Source: Tieghemiomyces parasiticus
Taxonomy: Eukaryota > Kickxellomycota > Dimargaritomycetes > Dimargaritales > Dimargaritaceae
Reading direction: 5' to 3'
Assembly (NCBI GenBank): GCA_027575765.1
Contig: JANBPT010000029.1
Coordinates: forward strand, 43,098 to 107,097
Length of the DNA stretch: 64,000 nt
Shown: piece after piece, positions 46,252 through 59,217 of the stretch
Numbering within the stretch: position 1 is the stretch's first letter
How the letters are laid out: every line of letters starts with the position of its first letter
The notes under the pieces: model-generated
The model's database searches: none
Told to the model about the DNA's origin: nothing
Seen by the model: the letters and a program-made list of their open reading frames with translations, nothing else
Program-made: the position numbers and the translations under genes

Positions 46252-47187
46252 GATCGTGTGCTAGATTATACGTATGGGTAGGACTGGAATGGAAAAAAAA
46301 TAAGGTAAGTTCAAATTGACAGCGTATGGAACAGCGGACAAGGAATGCACAATATAGAACGAAATCGCAAACACGGCGTGGGAGGTGACAGCACAGAAAA
46401 AAAAAGAAGAAACAGAAACAAGGGCCAGTCACACAGGTAGGGCGGAAAGCGAATGAGATTGCCTGTGTAAAAAGGTAGTGGTCAGACCAAGGCGTGCTTG
46501 GAAAACGGAGTGACCATACGGCTTGTTAGATAACCTCGACGGCTAGAGCGCTTTCTGGCTGGGCTGATTACGGGGCCAAAGTCTTCCGCTGACCAGAGTA
46601 ACGCGTCCGAAACCCCGTACATCCGCCACCACCAGACCGCACTGTGAAACCCTGCTGCCAGGTGGATTAAAAAGAGAGGACACAATGCAACGTGGTGGTG
46701 GAAGCCTGCGGCTTGTGAGGTAAACAAGGCTGGAGTGGATCTGCTCGTGAGGCTGCGCTGACTGTAGACAACGTCCAGGAAGGAGGAAGTGTGGTAGGAG
46801 TGGGTAGGTGGCGTCACCACCGAATCGTTGATCGCCACTAATTAACCCTCCCCCCTCGAGGAAAATAGACGTACACAATCGTTCACCTCTGTCATTATCA
46901 CACCCTTGCCTTCCCCGGGAGACCAACGCTCTGTTTGGCGAGCTCCTCAAAATGTTGATACCATCCAAGCTCGATTCGACGAACTGCCGTCTAAGTTCGA
47001 CGGCTAGCCTGTACCTTCCTACTGCCAAGCCGCTTGGACTTGCTATTTACTACAGTAGAGACCTGAGGAGTAAGTCAAAATGCATTGTCTCTAATATATA
47101 TATATATATATATATATATTTATGTAACTTTGGCTAATCAAGTGGTAACGAATCACAATATACCCAGCTAGACCGGACCTCCGCCTC
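46252..47187. other. intergenic with TA microsatellite
   Basis: Upstream of the SAP gene and downstream of NAMPT. Holds a (TA)n run of about 26 bp at 47094-47119. Minus-strand open frames at 46482-47028 lack any family features. Confidence 0.45.
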
Positions 47188-49826
47188 TTATTCCGACAAA
47201 TCCGACCCGGATGACGACGAAACCTCGGCCTTGGCCGCCACCACGCTGGCTTTAAGCTCCGCCAAGAATGCCTCGCTTTTGCGTCGCAGGGCCTCGCTGA
47301 CCGCCTCATGCTGCTTGGGTGCCGCCGCCCACTGCGTCTGTGCCCGCTCGCGGATGGCCTTAAAGCTATCCCAGACACCTTGAACCGGACCATGGTCGTA
47401 CACCGTGCGGAATAGCGAGGGCTTGCCCGCCGTATCCGGGTGGCCTCGCGGGTAAGCCACCGGGAGCTAGTTTCAGTTGCAGAGGGAGGCAGGCGCGGAT
47501 ACATTAAGACAGTGGAGGTTAGCACGGTAGGTTAATAGCGTTCGGACATGGCGGTCAGCTCTTGGTTTGCGGTAACAACAATGCACCAGGCCATGGCTCT
47601 TTGGTCAATGACTTACGCTGTTCTCATCGGCAATCACGTCGAGCTGGCCGGGCAGGCTCGTCTTGCCCTTGTCGGTCTGGGGGATCTTCATGGTGTCACG
47701 GTGGCTGCCGTCAGCGTACTCAATGTAGGATAATTTGGTGGCGAAGCTGCACACGTCGCGGTGCACCTTTTGGAGTAGCCCGGATCCCATGCCCAGGGCT
47801 ACGTTCTCCGGGGAGAACTTGGCCTCCTTGACCGCCGCTAGGATATCCTGGGCAAGCCGGTACGTCACCCCGTCGCCCTGGATGACGGCGCACTTGTTCA
47901 GAACCTGCAGCAAAAAGAGTCGGAGGTGGAAATGACGCGTGTGAAATATGATAACATTAAAGGCCTGGCTGAGAAGTTGACCGTATAAGAGTAGCAGGCG
48001 CCATACGGGACAAAGGTACCGTACAGATATAGTCCACTCTCTCCTTCCCCTCTGCCTAGTCTAATGGGAACGCAGTAGACGTACCTTGTAACCCTTACGG
48101 TTGGTTTTCGCGCCAAATATCGTTTCCAGGGATCTGTAGAGGATGTCATAGCGTATGCGGCAGACGTAGGTACCACGTTCGTCAGTCGGGCCGAATTCCA
48201 ACTGGCCAGTCGGCTCACTCACCGTAGGCACCATGTACCTGGCGTCCGCCGGTTGGCGTCTCATGCACACTTATTGACTTACCGCAGGGCCAGGAGCACG
48301 TTGGCGACGGCATCGCCACTATCGGGACGTACCACCAGGACTCCACCTTTGGCCAGTTTACGTTTGGCCACGGTGGGCAGCAACGTCTCCAGCGCGTAGG
48401 CGTAATCGTACGTGTCCATCACGATCGAGTAGATACCGGTACCGACGTGGTCGATGGTGGACAGAATGGCATCCCGCTCCCGGGCGAAGGCGGTCATGAC
48501 CGAGTGCTCAGTGGCTGGTACCGCGGTGGCTAGGGGTTCGCCACCATTTAGATAGAACTGGGCGTAGTACCCCGCGCTGAGCGTGTCCGTGCCTTCAAAG
48601 TTGACCTGTAGGTCCCGTAGGTGAGTGGTGGTTGGGAGGGGTGGGGCGGGCGACGTAAATGGTTCAGCACGTGCGGGATGATGGGCGGGGGGGGGAATGG
48701 AGGGGATACCTCCGGCGAGATAGATGCCGGCCCTTAGCGGTGAGGGAGAGGGGGGTCCGGGACCTCAGGAACGTCACTTACCAGGTGAGCGCACCCGCCA
48801 ATTATGGACTGTTCAACACTGGTACACCCACGGAAACCAAAGTCATGGAGGCGGCTAGATAGAGGGGTCGTTGTAGCAAGTTGGAAGCCAAAGAAAATAA
48901 AACGCTCGTTAGAATATCGACGCCAAAGTCGACCAGCCTTCCTAACCAGCAGATCATACTGGAATCGATCTCCCATCGAAAGAAATAAAAAAACAAGACT
49001 ACAGATCGCTACCTTGAAATCAAACCGTGGTTCTCCTCGTCAACGCACTCGTCAAAGGCGTGCTCGATCAGCGTGCGCATACGCCGGGACAAAGTAGCCA
49101 CGGTAAGTGGGTACCACACCATGGTCAGGAGGGTCTCGAGGTAGGTGACCAGCGGGGCGTACTTCCCGACGGCGGTGATTTGGTATACTGGAATATGTGG
49201 GTACACTACCGTGCCCTCCGGCAGGGTCTCGACTTTGACGGGGAAGTAACCGTCGTGCTCGTTGATGAGAGCCAGGAACAGGTCCTTGGGGAACGGGAAC
49301 TCTGTGTAGCCAGCGTTGTGGTGGGCAAAGAAGTGCTCAGAGCGGACCACATCGTCCAGCGTCCAGCGCACGTTGAGGTAGTTGCCCACGATGTAGCGCA
49401 TCCCGTAGAACAGGATCCGGTGATCCTCGGGGTCTTTGTCGAAGGCGTGGCGGCACTCAGCGTAGGCCGTCATCTGCCGTGTGATTATTATTTTTGATAG
49501 AGGGAAACATGATAATCAGGGAGCAGAGATATGCCGTTAACCACCCACAGTTATGTTGCAGCGAAAGAATCTCTAACCTTCCGGTTCCATAGCCTTATGC
49601 GCCACGAGTCCCGCTGGTCTGACCTGCCCGAGCCGGGTCAGGCCAGACCAGCCTCACTCCTAAACACCCTTGGAATAGGCGCAGTGGGCTGGGAGGCGAG
49701 CCTCTTTTGTCACTGAAACAACTCTGGTCCTACACCTACCTTCTCAGCCGGAGGGTACAACTCCGCATGGGCCAACTTGTACGAGTCGGTGAGGATGGGC
49801 GGTGGAATGGCTAGGTTGCGGAACAT
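47188..49826 (-). CDS. nicotinamide phosphoribosyltransferase
   Basis: Seven exons on the minus strand: 49740-49826, 49013-49473, 48782-48854, 48283-48605, 48085-48133, 47617-47904 and 47188-47466 (519 aa; human NAMPT 491). All introns are GT-AG and phases agree. The start is MFRNLAIPPPILTDSYKLAH. Signature residues: the Asp of NFEGTDT (214), the catalytic His of ATEHS (241), VMDTYDY, and the phosphate-binding RPDSGD at 300-305, then NRKGYK, VIQGDGV and MGSGLLQKV. It makes nicotinamide mononucleotide from nicotinamide and PRPP, the first step of a two-step NAD salvage. Most fungi instead use nicotinamidase plus Npt1. The C-terminal tail ends in a Ser/acid run. The 49-nt fifth exon is short but phase-perfect. 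Confidence 0.9.
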
Positions 49827-50655
49827 GGCGAAGGGGGGACCCGTCGTAGATAGCTGGGTATGGGCGATAGCGGTACGGTGTGATATGACGCAGCTTGCTT
49901 TGGTGACGAAATGGAGTAGTTTGAAGACAATGTGGGCTGTCTGAAGGGCAAGGGTTTTGTGGCTTCAAGACGGGAGGGCAAGAGGGAGGGGGGGGGGAAG
50001 TGGAGAGCTGGCAAGGATGAAATAAAGAAATAGAGGCAGAGCCAGCACCAATAGGTCCAGAAGAACCAGCCAGGGGTGAGGTGGGGGGTGCAGGGCTATT
50101 GTACTGCAGGGTTCTCTCGGTCAACCACGGTCGGCAACGTCGAAATCTGTACGTTGCACGAGGATTACGGATATCGATAAGGCCCGTCCGGATGGTCATT
50201 GGAGCTAGGCTCTGCTATCCTTGGTATGCGCTCCAAGTTGTCCAAACTGAATTCCAACTCATCCGCTAGACTTTGTTAGCCTTTAATAATACGTTTAACA
50301 CTGCTTGCAACCCCGACTGGACTGCATAACGACAGGCTGCGGAGGACGGTATATATTCCCTGCAACTCACCTATCTCCTGAAATCACAATGGGACTCAGC
50401 TGACCACCCTCGCTATGAAATGATTTCCTTATCACTGCTGTGGAATTTACTACTCCACTACTACGGCCGCGATAAAACGCGGTGATTGACATATTGGTAG
50501 CCGAACCTTTAGACAGTAACCGATATATATATGAAATGACGGATCGGACAAGGCGGGGGGTGAGATTGATTCCTCGATAACAGAAAACCACGCGGTGTTT
50601 TACAACAGACTACAGGGACTCTCTCTCTCTCTCTCCACGCCGAAACCCGCTCCAT
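49827..50655. other. intergenic, NAMPT upstream and UBA1 3' side
   Basis: First 230 bp is purine-rich on the plus strand, that is pyrimidine-rich leader for the minus-strand NAMPT gene. A (CT)n run lies at about 50617-50636 just past the UBA1 stop. No gene. Confidence 0.45.
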
Positions 50656-53600
50656 TTAACGGATCACTAAACGCACGTAGGGCACCTCGACGTCCTCGTC
50701 ATCACGGTCGTTGGCGCAAATCTCGAGGACGATGGCCTTGACGTGGGACGGGATGGGCTTCTTGGATACGGTCTCGACAAGCTGGGACATCTTCATGGCC
50801 TTACGCTCGTCGAGCTTCTTCTTGGGCATGAAGAACGAGTAGAGCATGCTGACGCCGGACGACAGCATGGTGACCTCCAGACCATGTTCGCGCTGGAAAT
50901 AGTCCAGAAACTCCTGCAGCGTCATATCGCCGCCCTGCACGTCGAACCGGTCCCATAGGCTAAACTCCGTCTCGTGGTACTGCAGTTTCTGGGCCGGAAT
51001 GGGTTCCGAGAAGCCAAAAAAGGGGAGCGCCAGGTTGATGAACCCGTTCTTGTAATCCTCCAGCTTCTGGTGGCCACCCACAATCTTAAGCAACTCGAGG
51101 CACACCAGACCCGTCACCAGGGCAGTGGTGGTGGCAATGGCCGGGATAATCTTGCCTGCAATAAACTTGGTCTGTAGCCGATCCGCCGGTTTGATGGAGT
51201 AGTTGGCAGCCCGCAGGTTGGACGCCGCCGCAATGAAATCAATGTGGAAGTTGGTGTCGTCGTCCTTCTCAAACTCGAGCGGGTGGAGGCGGACACCCGA
51301 CAGCGTCGAAGGCGCTGGAAGTTCACTGGCCAGCTGTTGCACGGGCGTGTCGCCCTCGCTCCCGGTGGCAGTCGGGGCCGGTTCGTTCTCCTGTACCTGG
51401 ATCTTGACGCCCTGCTTAGGGACGAACTCCGGGACCTCCACCTTGGTCACCATGGCCCGGATGGTGGCCGGGTCGCGCTCGGCCTTGAGCCCGTAGACGG
51501 CGGCGTACAGGTTAGCGGCCGATGTGATGAAGTCTAGGTGCAGCGGGTCGGCCGCGTCAAAGGTTAGCGGGGTGGGTGCGCGTTTCGGGGCGGTCCAAAA
51601 CCGCTGGCCCGACGAGGTCACGGCATCCGCGGGGAAGTTGTATAGTAGCTGCTTAATGTCGTTGCTAAAATACTTTTCAAACTTGAGCCGGGCCCACTGC
51701 ACACACTCTTCAAAGTAGCGCGGCTTCTCGTCCACCAGAAGCTCCTTGATGTTCAATACCACCTCACGCTCGTTCGCGCCTTGCTTGGCGATGGCCTCCA
51801 AGAACCCGGGCTGCGTCAAATACAGATTGACATTCTCGGGTGCCTGGTGGAAGAGACCTTCGAATCGGTCGCGCGCCCACTGGATGGTGTGGGCGATCAC
51901 GTTAGGAAAGTTGTGCAGGGTGCACACCGGGATGGTCTTCTCCGGGGGATCCTGCGACGACGAGTACGATTCGGTGAGGAAAGGTAGCACGACCTGGGTG
52001 TTGCCCTTGGTGCCCAACGTACCGGATTCAAGCAGGGGTTTGCGATAGTACACGCAACGCCGGTCCATGTACCGACGGGCCTCCACGTTATCCAGGGCGT
52101 TGGTGACGCCATCCAACGCCTCGAAAAAATCGTCGTTGTATACCCTTTCCGTCTCGGGGCCCACACGGTCCTGGTGCGCCACAATGTGACCCACGGTGTC
52201 CGGGTTCATGACCGCGACGGCCCGGATGGCCGTGTCAGACTTGAGGTGGCCCACGTCGGAGGGGCGGAACAGGAACTGGCGGTTCAAGTTGCTCTTCTCA
52301 ATGGTGTCCATGTCCGTCACGTGCACTTCGCCCCGCGGGCCCGTGCCCAGACCCATCATGGCCCAGTTCTTGAGCATCTCGCAGCCGATGGCACCAGCGC
52401 CCACCAGAAACTGGCGTTGGTCGGCCAGTTTGGCCTGGAAGGCCCGGCCAAACACGGCGATCTGGCCGTCGTAGCGCGAGCCCATCGGCTGGCAGTCGGC
52501 CTTAGTGAGGGGTTCCGTAGGCAGAGACTCGAGAGAGTCGAAGTAAAGGTGCTGCATGACGGGGCCGAATTTACCACTGCAGGCCTTGAGTACCTCCTGG
52601 CCGACGATACCACCGAAGAAGGCGGCCATAGGAGAGAGCTGGCCAGCGGCACCATAGGCAAACTGGCGAATCAGGTCGTCCGACACCTCGGTTTGGGTGG
52701 GGCCCGGAACAGCGGCGAGCTCCTTGGTCAGGGCCAGTACCGCGTCGGCGTCCTCGTCATCTCGGGGTCGGGGCAGACGGCCGCTGTGGGCTTGGGAAAA
52801 CCGGTCGAGGGCCTGGAAGGCCAAGTGGAGCTGGGCCGGGCGGTCAAACTTGGCAAAGTCGGACACCATCAGCTCGGGTGTGCGGAGGGACTCGGCCAAG
52901 GGTTTGAATTTGTACACCTTGGGCATCTTGACCTGTTGAAACAGACCGCCGCGCTCGTACTCGGGCAGGCCGGAGGTATCACCGATGCTAAAGGTGTAGG
53001 GGCCGATCACCTTCACGGGGCGCGGGTCACCCCCATTGAGGTCGGTCATGCCCTGCACCTCTGAGAAGGTCACAAAGTCACCATCCTCCAGGCCATGGCG
53101 AGTCTCGTCGAGGCAGGTCACAACGCCGTCCGCCTCACGCGATATAGCGGCAATCATGCCGCTGACAGGCTCTTCGCCATTCGGATCGCTGACCAAAAAC
53201 TCGGGACCGAAATCGCAAAAGACATGGCCAAAGAGGCCGCGAATATCGGTGGCGATGAAGCAGTTGCCAGCGCCGTGTGTGACCTGGTTGATTTCGAGCA
53301 TCCGGGCGAGCGGGGTCTCGGTGGCGACGATGACCTAACGGATAGCGCGGGAAAAGTATGACGCGAACGAGATGAGGAGGGTGGTTAGATGCGGTAGAAT
53401 GGGTGGATAGAGAGATTATGAGGTGCGACTGTATTGTGTTGAACGCCGCTTGACTTGTGAGCCAGATACGACGGCCATCCCGGTCGACGGCTGACGAACT
53501 CATTGACGAAGGGTGCCGGCTTATCTTCCCACTCCGTCACTCGCATTCGTCTGGGTCCATATAGTCTGTCGAAACCAAAAGGACATTTTGCCAACGTATA

Positions 53601-54588
53601 GGAGTACTCACCTTGAATCGCTGGATCACCTCCGGAGTAAGCTCTTCGGTCAGGACGTGGACAGGGACGTACTGGTTTAGCTCGGCAAGGCGGGCTGCGG
53701 AGGCTTGAGCCCGGGGTGTGCCGACATCCTCCTCACGCAGGAAGAACTGGGGAGGGGTAGCAAGGTTGAAAATGGCATCCGATAGAGAGGGGGCAGATGA
53801 GAGTAGGTACGGTGAGGGTCTGGTGGCGTAATTGGCTCACAGCTTGGCCAAACATTGGCGTGTCCAATGATGCACCACTGTGTATCTTCGCTATACCTAC
53901 CTGGTTGGAAAGGTCGGGCAGAGCGGTGGGCTCAGGGTCGTAAAGGGTGACACTCTTGACACCGGCGAGGATAACATTCTTGGCCACTTCAACACCCAGG
54001 CCTTTAAGGCCGATGATGAGCACGTTGGACGAGCTCATTTTCTGCATGGCCTCCCGGCCCAGCACATAGCTGTATAACGGTGGGTCGGGGGTGAACAACG
54101 GGGATGATTGGACAATAGGAGTGACGGAACGGTGAGCGACGAGGCGCTGGACATGGTCAGGCAGTAGGCCGGAATAGAATGGGCACGCGGACCAGTGGGT
54201 TTGGAGCTGGGGATATCGGCTGCCACTTGAGGCAAGGCACCCATCGGTGAGACTTACAGCTGGCGGGAGTAGAGACCCTCGTCGATGAGTTCCTGAGAGG
54301 ATTGCACAGACTGCCGGCAAAGGGCAGGGGAGAACCGTGGTAGAACATACTTGGTGATTAGTAAGCGGTGCCAGTGGAGGTCAGAGCCGCAGAGATGGGT
54401 ACGGATTACTGGGCACCAGGATCCTGGTAGGCATTTGCAACTTGGACTATGGCTAACCAGGGTCCTGCTGTGCCATGAACTAGCGCTAGACCATGAAAGG
54501 GTGGGTAGAGAGGGGCCTTGGAAGGAATCTTCTCCCCACAACGACGCGGCTGCTCTGGGCCAAGTCAAGTCAAATAAAGACCTACCAT
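50656..54588 (-). CDS. UBA1: ubiquitin-activating enzyme E1
   Basis: Five exons on the minus strand: 54586-54588 (ATG only), 54258-54310, 53901-54069, 53612-53746 and 50656-53334 (1012 aa; yeast Uba1 1024). Exons 2-3 give [20 protein letters not shown] and [20 protein letters not shown], the inactive adenylation half. The large exon has the active adenylation site ([33 protein letters not shown]), the catalytic Cys at about residue 591 in [13 protein letters not shown], and the C-terminal ubiquitin-fold domain. It activates ubiquitin with ATP and passes it to E2 enzymes, feeding the proteasome that includes Rpn2. The ATG-only first coding exon is the weak point: it is chosen because GTAGGT follows it directly and the next exon opens in frame. 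Confidence 0.93.
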
Positions 54589-55944
54589 GAGGGGCTAGAG
54601 GAAAACAGTGGTGATGTAGTAGGCGATGTGGTTCCGAGGAAGAGCGTGGAATTGTGATGAGGGATGAGGGAATGTGTCAAGTGGGAACTTGGGAAACGAT
54701 TGTGACGGGCCCGATGCAATGGCGGAGATGGGTGAGTTGGTCGAGGGGAGAGCGGTGAGAGGCAAGGGAGAAGCGGGGCAGCTCACAGTGGCCTTGGCGG
54801 CACTGAAAATCAGAGAATTCTATTGATGGCTTCTAGCCCCCGCCCGAGGGTTGGGACTGGCCTTTGATGAACTGTGGTGACGGCACTGCTATTGTATGAA
54901 ACCGCAGTAAATGATAATAGTGCAAGCGTACCGAGGGTTATGGCCAACCCCCAAGGGGATACGGTTAGATGTTAGATATAGATAGCAAAGACCCTCCTCC
55001 CCTCGGTGCTCTGAATTGATGACGTCGAAGGGGCGACATGGTTTGAGACTAATTAGAACATTGTGGCGGAGGAGTTAAACTCCGCCAAAGTCCAAAGTTA
55101 CCACGCCGGGCTTTGATTGTGGTCGCCGGATGGGATCGTTTAACCCACTACACTGCCTCCACAACCACCTTACCGGGATATCTGAGAGGCTGCCGTCACT
55201 GGGGGATGACCAACCGCACCCCCTGACCGTTTCTACCCTATCGGTCACATATTGAGGCATGGGCATCAACGACCATCGGCAATAGATTGGCACCCCCCCC
55301 CTTGACGGTACGTAGCCATTTAATCGGCGGTCAACTGTGACATAACCAATTCGTAGGAGCTTTCTATCACTTGAAAGCGAGTGTCTTACACACCGTCCGC
55401 GCCATGCTGTTCAACTACTCAAAGGAGTAGCTTCGGGCAGGGTTTGCCAGGGCCCGCACAAGGTGTAATGCAATTTAATGGTCCAGGTTAGGTAACTGTG
55501 TTGCACACTAGCTCGCTTGCTACCGGCATGTAGCTCTCCAGCGACAAGCAGTGAATGCTGCGATTTATAACCAAGCCCGACCAGGCCAGTGTATGCAAGC
55601 AGTTGTGCCTCGCCTGTGAACTTTGGGCAGCTGGGAGTCAGACGCGAACCACGGCTGACGTGCTCTACATGATGGGTACGCGCCTATGGAGCCCGTGGGG
55701 ACATTGTATGCGCCATGGCTGGAGCTGCAGTCGCGACTGGCGGCATTCACCGTGGTGAAGATACTGGCGCATTTGCCATCCCAAACATAGAGAGAGAGCG
55801 GAAAACCATGGCGCCGCCAGTAGTGACCACGGCGTAATCCCTCATTACGCCCTGCCAAAGCGGTTACAGAAAAGAAGCCATTCCTAACCAGGGGGTGGAG
55901 AGTAGCGAGCTGGGAAGACGGCGGGCCAGGGTCGCACTCGACAG
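54589..55944. other. intergenic, UBA1 upstream
   Basis: Promoter side of UBA1, purine-rich on the plus strand near 54600-54780, then mixed sequence. The antisense ORF pair near 55555-55957 shows no family features. Confidence 0.4.
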
Positions 55945-57590
55945 GTGGCGGCGTCACTTGTGAGACCCATTGGACTCAGTTGCCCCACCCGCGCTCATTT
56001 CCGCCATTCTCGCCCACCGACACCTCCCTCCCTCCCCCCATCACTGCTGGCGCCCCAAGGGGACCCCTTTGCCCCCCCATTGGCGCTCCCTTCTACCCTT
56101 TCCAAAGTATACAGCGTTTTCGCCCTTACCGCCCCTCGTAACCTTCGCCGCTGCCGTTCTGGCTACTCTACTGTGTGCCGAAGCCTGTTGGCGTAAGTAC
56201 GGACTCTATATGGCCTCTAACCGTTACTCATCTTACGTTTGTCCATTTTTCACTCATTGACCGAGTCGTTCACGGTACTCACTTAGCATCGCCAGACCCA
56301 ATGTTTCGCAACTAATCTGGTAAGGTATATCCTGGCCGTGACGGATTGTTACCATTGTCATCTCCTACCGCCGTCTTAAGCGGATAGCGCTGTCGCTACC
56401 ACCTACCGCGCCCTCACTTGAGGGGCCATTATGAATCACACAACAGTTGTGCATATGTAAGCTATTTTTCCTGGCCACCTGCACCCCAACTATGCCACCA
56501 ATAGCCCCCGTCTTTTCGCCCGACTCGGTCCTCAGCATACAACCTCTCACCACTCCTGTCTTCGATAAACTCTGTCGCCGTGGGTTTTGTCAGCTGGACG
56601 ATGTCTGCTACCGTCACGGTGGTCGGCTGGTCCTGTGGCTCTGCACGTCATAGTCGTTGGGGGAAGGTCTCAGCCCTTGCGCCTGCGGCCAGGAACGACC
56701 CCGAAGGGGAGGGGTGCATAGCATCTGTTTCCATCCCCGTGACCTTTTGCACCGCACCCTGCTCCCACCGCCGTGGGCGGCTGACTACATGCTGACGGCG
56801 GGATAGGCGGGCATAGACTTCCCCCCCCCCCACAGCGTCGTCGTTACTCTTGCGTGCTCATCGCACAATAGCCAGCGATAAAACTGGGGGACCCGCACCT
56901 CCTACCCCCCTTCCTCCTTCTTCCCAGTTGCTCACTCGTCTTTTTCCCCCATAGCCCTATTAGTTTCGCAGCAGCTAGCTACTCCTCCTCCCCCTCCTCT
57001 CTTTCTCTCTCTGTCATCGTCAGCTGTTTACTCAAGTTCTGACTCACCATCTGCGTACCCGTTCTACCTTTTTTTTTTTTTTCGTCCCACTACCTGTGGC
57101 GGTGAATGGGGGGAGAGAGGGAAATGGGAAGACGCACCACCGGCCCATCCCACTCGCCGGCCCCTTGTCTCGCACCCCTTTGCATTCCCCTCGGTTCCAT
57201 TGTCTTTGCCTGACCCCGTATATTAGACTAGCGGCTGGTGCAATTCCATTTGTCGATAGTCCCGCCCCCATGACACAATTGGCGGCGGCGGTGGAGAGAG
57301 GCTGTGTTGGGTGGTGCGATTCAGTGTGCGGCGGCTCATCTCCTGTGATTGACCCGTCAATCCCCTTCACCCCCCACTTCCTCACTTTTTCTTTTCTTCT
57401 CTGCCTGCGTTTGTCTCGCCCCTGCGTCCTTGCCTCCCTTATAACGGCGGCCTCAACGTGCGCCTGCCCCGCCATCCCTTTATCAGCCGCGGCTTCTCCC
57501 TCCTTCCCTTCCTCCTTTCCTATTACCTTTAACTTTTTTCTTCGATATGGGAATCAGTCGGCGTGGCCCTCGCCGATTGGTTAGTCAGCC
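55945..57590. other. pyrimidine-rich tract upstream of TBP
   Basis: About 1.6 kb with strong C/T bias on the plus strand, like the leaders elsewhere in this window but far from the TBP start. It holds short open frames without an ATG start and a T-run at about 57068-57082. It may be an untranslated transcript or a distal leader. Confidence 0.35.
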
Positions 57591-58184
57591 GGGCCACCCA
57601 GGCGCCATGGGAATATTGGGCCCATGATGGGCAATCGGATGGGAGATGAGGCGGAGAGGACAAGAGGGGAGGGCTACGCCTCGACACCAATGGGTGGTAC
57701 AGGTCGCAGTGGAGTGTGACCAGGGGGGAAGCTATACAGAGGATGTTATCCCAAAGAAATAAGAGTGAAGAGGAGAGGGAGAGAGGGATGGAAGAAGGAA
57801 TCGACCGCCAATGGGTGAAATGAAAGAAAAAAAGAAAAACACAGGGGTGATCCGATGGGGGAGGCGGGATAAGAGAGGAAGGGCCCCGCCTGGCATTTTT
57901 TGGCAAAGGTATATAAATCGCGGTCCTCGCCCCTCCCCCCGTCGGTTTATACACGTCGGCTGTTTCATTGGCCTATATTTCTCACCACTGAAACCCCTTC
58001 CTTACATATAACGCCCACTCTAAAAATAGTCATCCATCCCTTTGTTTCACCACCCCTCTCCCTGTCCCGCTCCATCTGTTTTCGCTGCATCGCCTTTCGT
58101 CACGTGATATATCATCCGGTCTGCCACTTGTTTTACCCACTATAAAACCATCCACCATTTTTTAATACTATCCCCCTTCGCACC
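57591..58184 (+). promoter_or_regulatory. TBP promoter region with TATA and CCAAT boxes
   Basis: TATATAAA at 57910-57917 lies 268 bp ahead of the TBP ATG. CCAAT or its complement occurs near 57577 (GATTGGTTAG), 57690 (CACCAATGGG), 57807 (GCCAATGGG) and 57967 (CATTGGCC). A purine-rich block at about 57640-57880 precedes the TATA box, and the leader after it is C/T-rich. Confidence 0.6.
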
Positions 58185-59217
58185 ATGTCCGGTTACAACC
58201 AGAATGCTATGCCTTACCTCCCTGCCGCCCACTCTTTCTCTCATGTTGCCCCTTCTCCCCTTAATACGCTAGCCCTTCCACCCACTCCACCGCATACCCA
58301 GGGGACGACCCCGCCCCACGCCACCGGGGCAGCCACTGACCCCAAGGCCGTTGCCACGCCCGCCGCTGAGGCGGCCACCACCCCCGGCGGCCCTGGCGTT
58401 GCCGGCATCGTCCCCACCCTTCAGAACATCGTCGCGACGGTCAACCTCGACTGCCGCCTCGACCTGAAGACCATTGCTCTCCACGCACGTAACGCCGAGT
58501 ACAACCCTAAGGTAAGCAGCACTTGCATTGGCTAGTTTGTGGATATGCGTGGTGGTATCCATGGGAGCTGGAATGTATCTCTGTGCAGACTGGTGGACGC
58601 TAGTGGTGAGGTTAGCGATGGTTTGATCGCCGGTTGAGCGTGATAATGGCAACCACGGCATAGTTTGGGTGGGGGGAGATGTTGCCACCTCAGATAATTA
58701 TTTCATAGCTGGTATTGACTCGCTCTTGTCTGATCCGCCTGGTTTACACGCCAATCAACCGACGCTCTGCTGCGCCATCACTCAGCGTTTCGCCGCTGTC
58801 ATTATGCGCATCCGTGAGCCCAAGACCACCGCTCTGATCTTTGCCTCAGGCAAGATGGTGGTCACTGGTGCCAAGTCAGAGGATGACTCCAAGCTTGCTT
58901 CTCGCAAGTACGCCCGTATCGTCCAGAAATTGGGGTTTCCCGCCAAATTCACTGATTTCAAGATCCAGAATATCGTAGGCAGTTGTGACGTGAAGTTCCC
59001 CATCCGTCTAGAAGGGCTGGCCTTCCACCACGGCCAATTCTCGAGCTACGAGCCGGAATTGTTTCCAGGTCTAATTTACCGGATGGTGAAGCCGAAAATC
59101 GTACTGCTCATTTTCGTGTCGGGCAAGATTGTGCTCACGGGCGCCAAGGTACGGGACGAGATTTACCAAGCCTTCGAGTCCATCTACCCGGTGTTGACCC
59201 ACTTCCGGAAGCCCTAA
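58185..59217 (+). CDS. TATA-box-binding protein
   Basis: Two exons, 58185-58511 and 58786-59217 (252 aa; yeast 240). A Pro/Ala/Thr-rich N-terminal arm of about 75 residues precedes the conserved saddle: [26 protein letters not shown] joined across the intron to [40 protein letters not shown], the second repeat [40 protein letters not shown] and [10 protein letters not shown]. The intercalating Phe pairs are not fully standard to my eye but the fold is plain. It nucleates pre-initiation complexes for all three RNA polymerases in the nucleus. The start has a good context (CACCATGT). Confidence 0.97.

Noticed and set aside
52174..53064. 296-codon antisense ORF inside UBA1
   Set aside because: Codon-bias shadow of UBA1; no family features.
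56492..56653. Short plus-strand ORF with several Cys and His (CRRGFCQLDDVCYRHGG)
   Set aside because: Only 53 residues from its first ATG, no promoter or splice partner found, and no family recognised. Nearby GTAAGT at about 56192 ends an open frame that has no ATG.
57529..57954. Minus-strand ORF rich in Ser, Pro and Leu
   Set aside because: It is the translation of the purine-rich block on the other strand and overlaps the TBP promoter elements.
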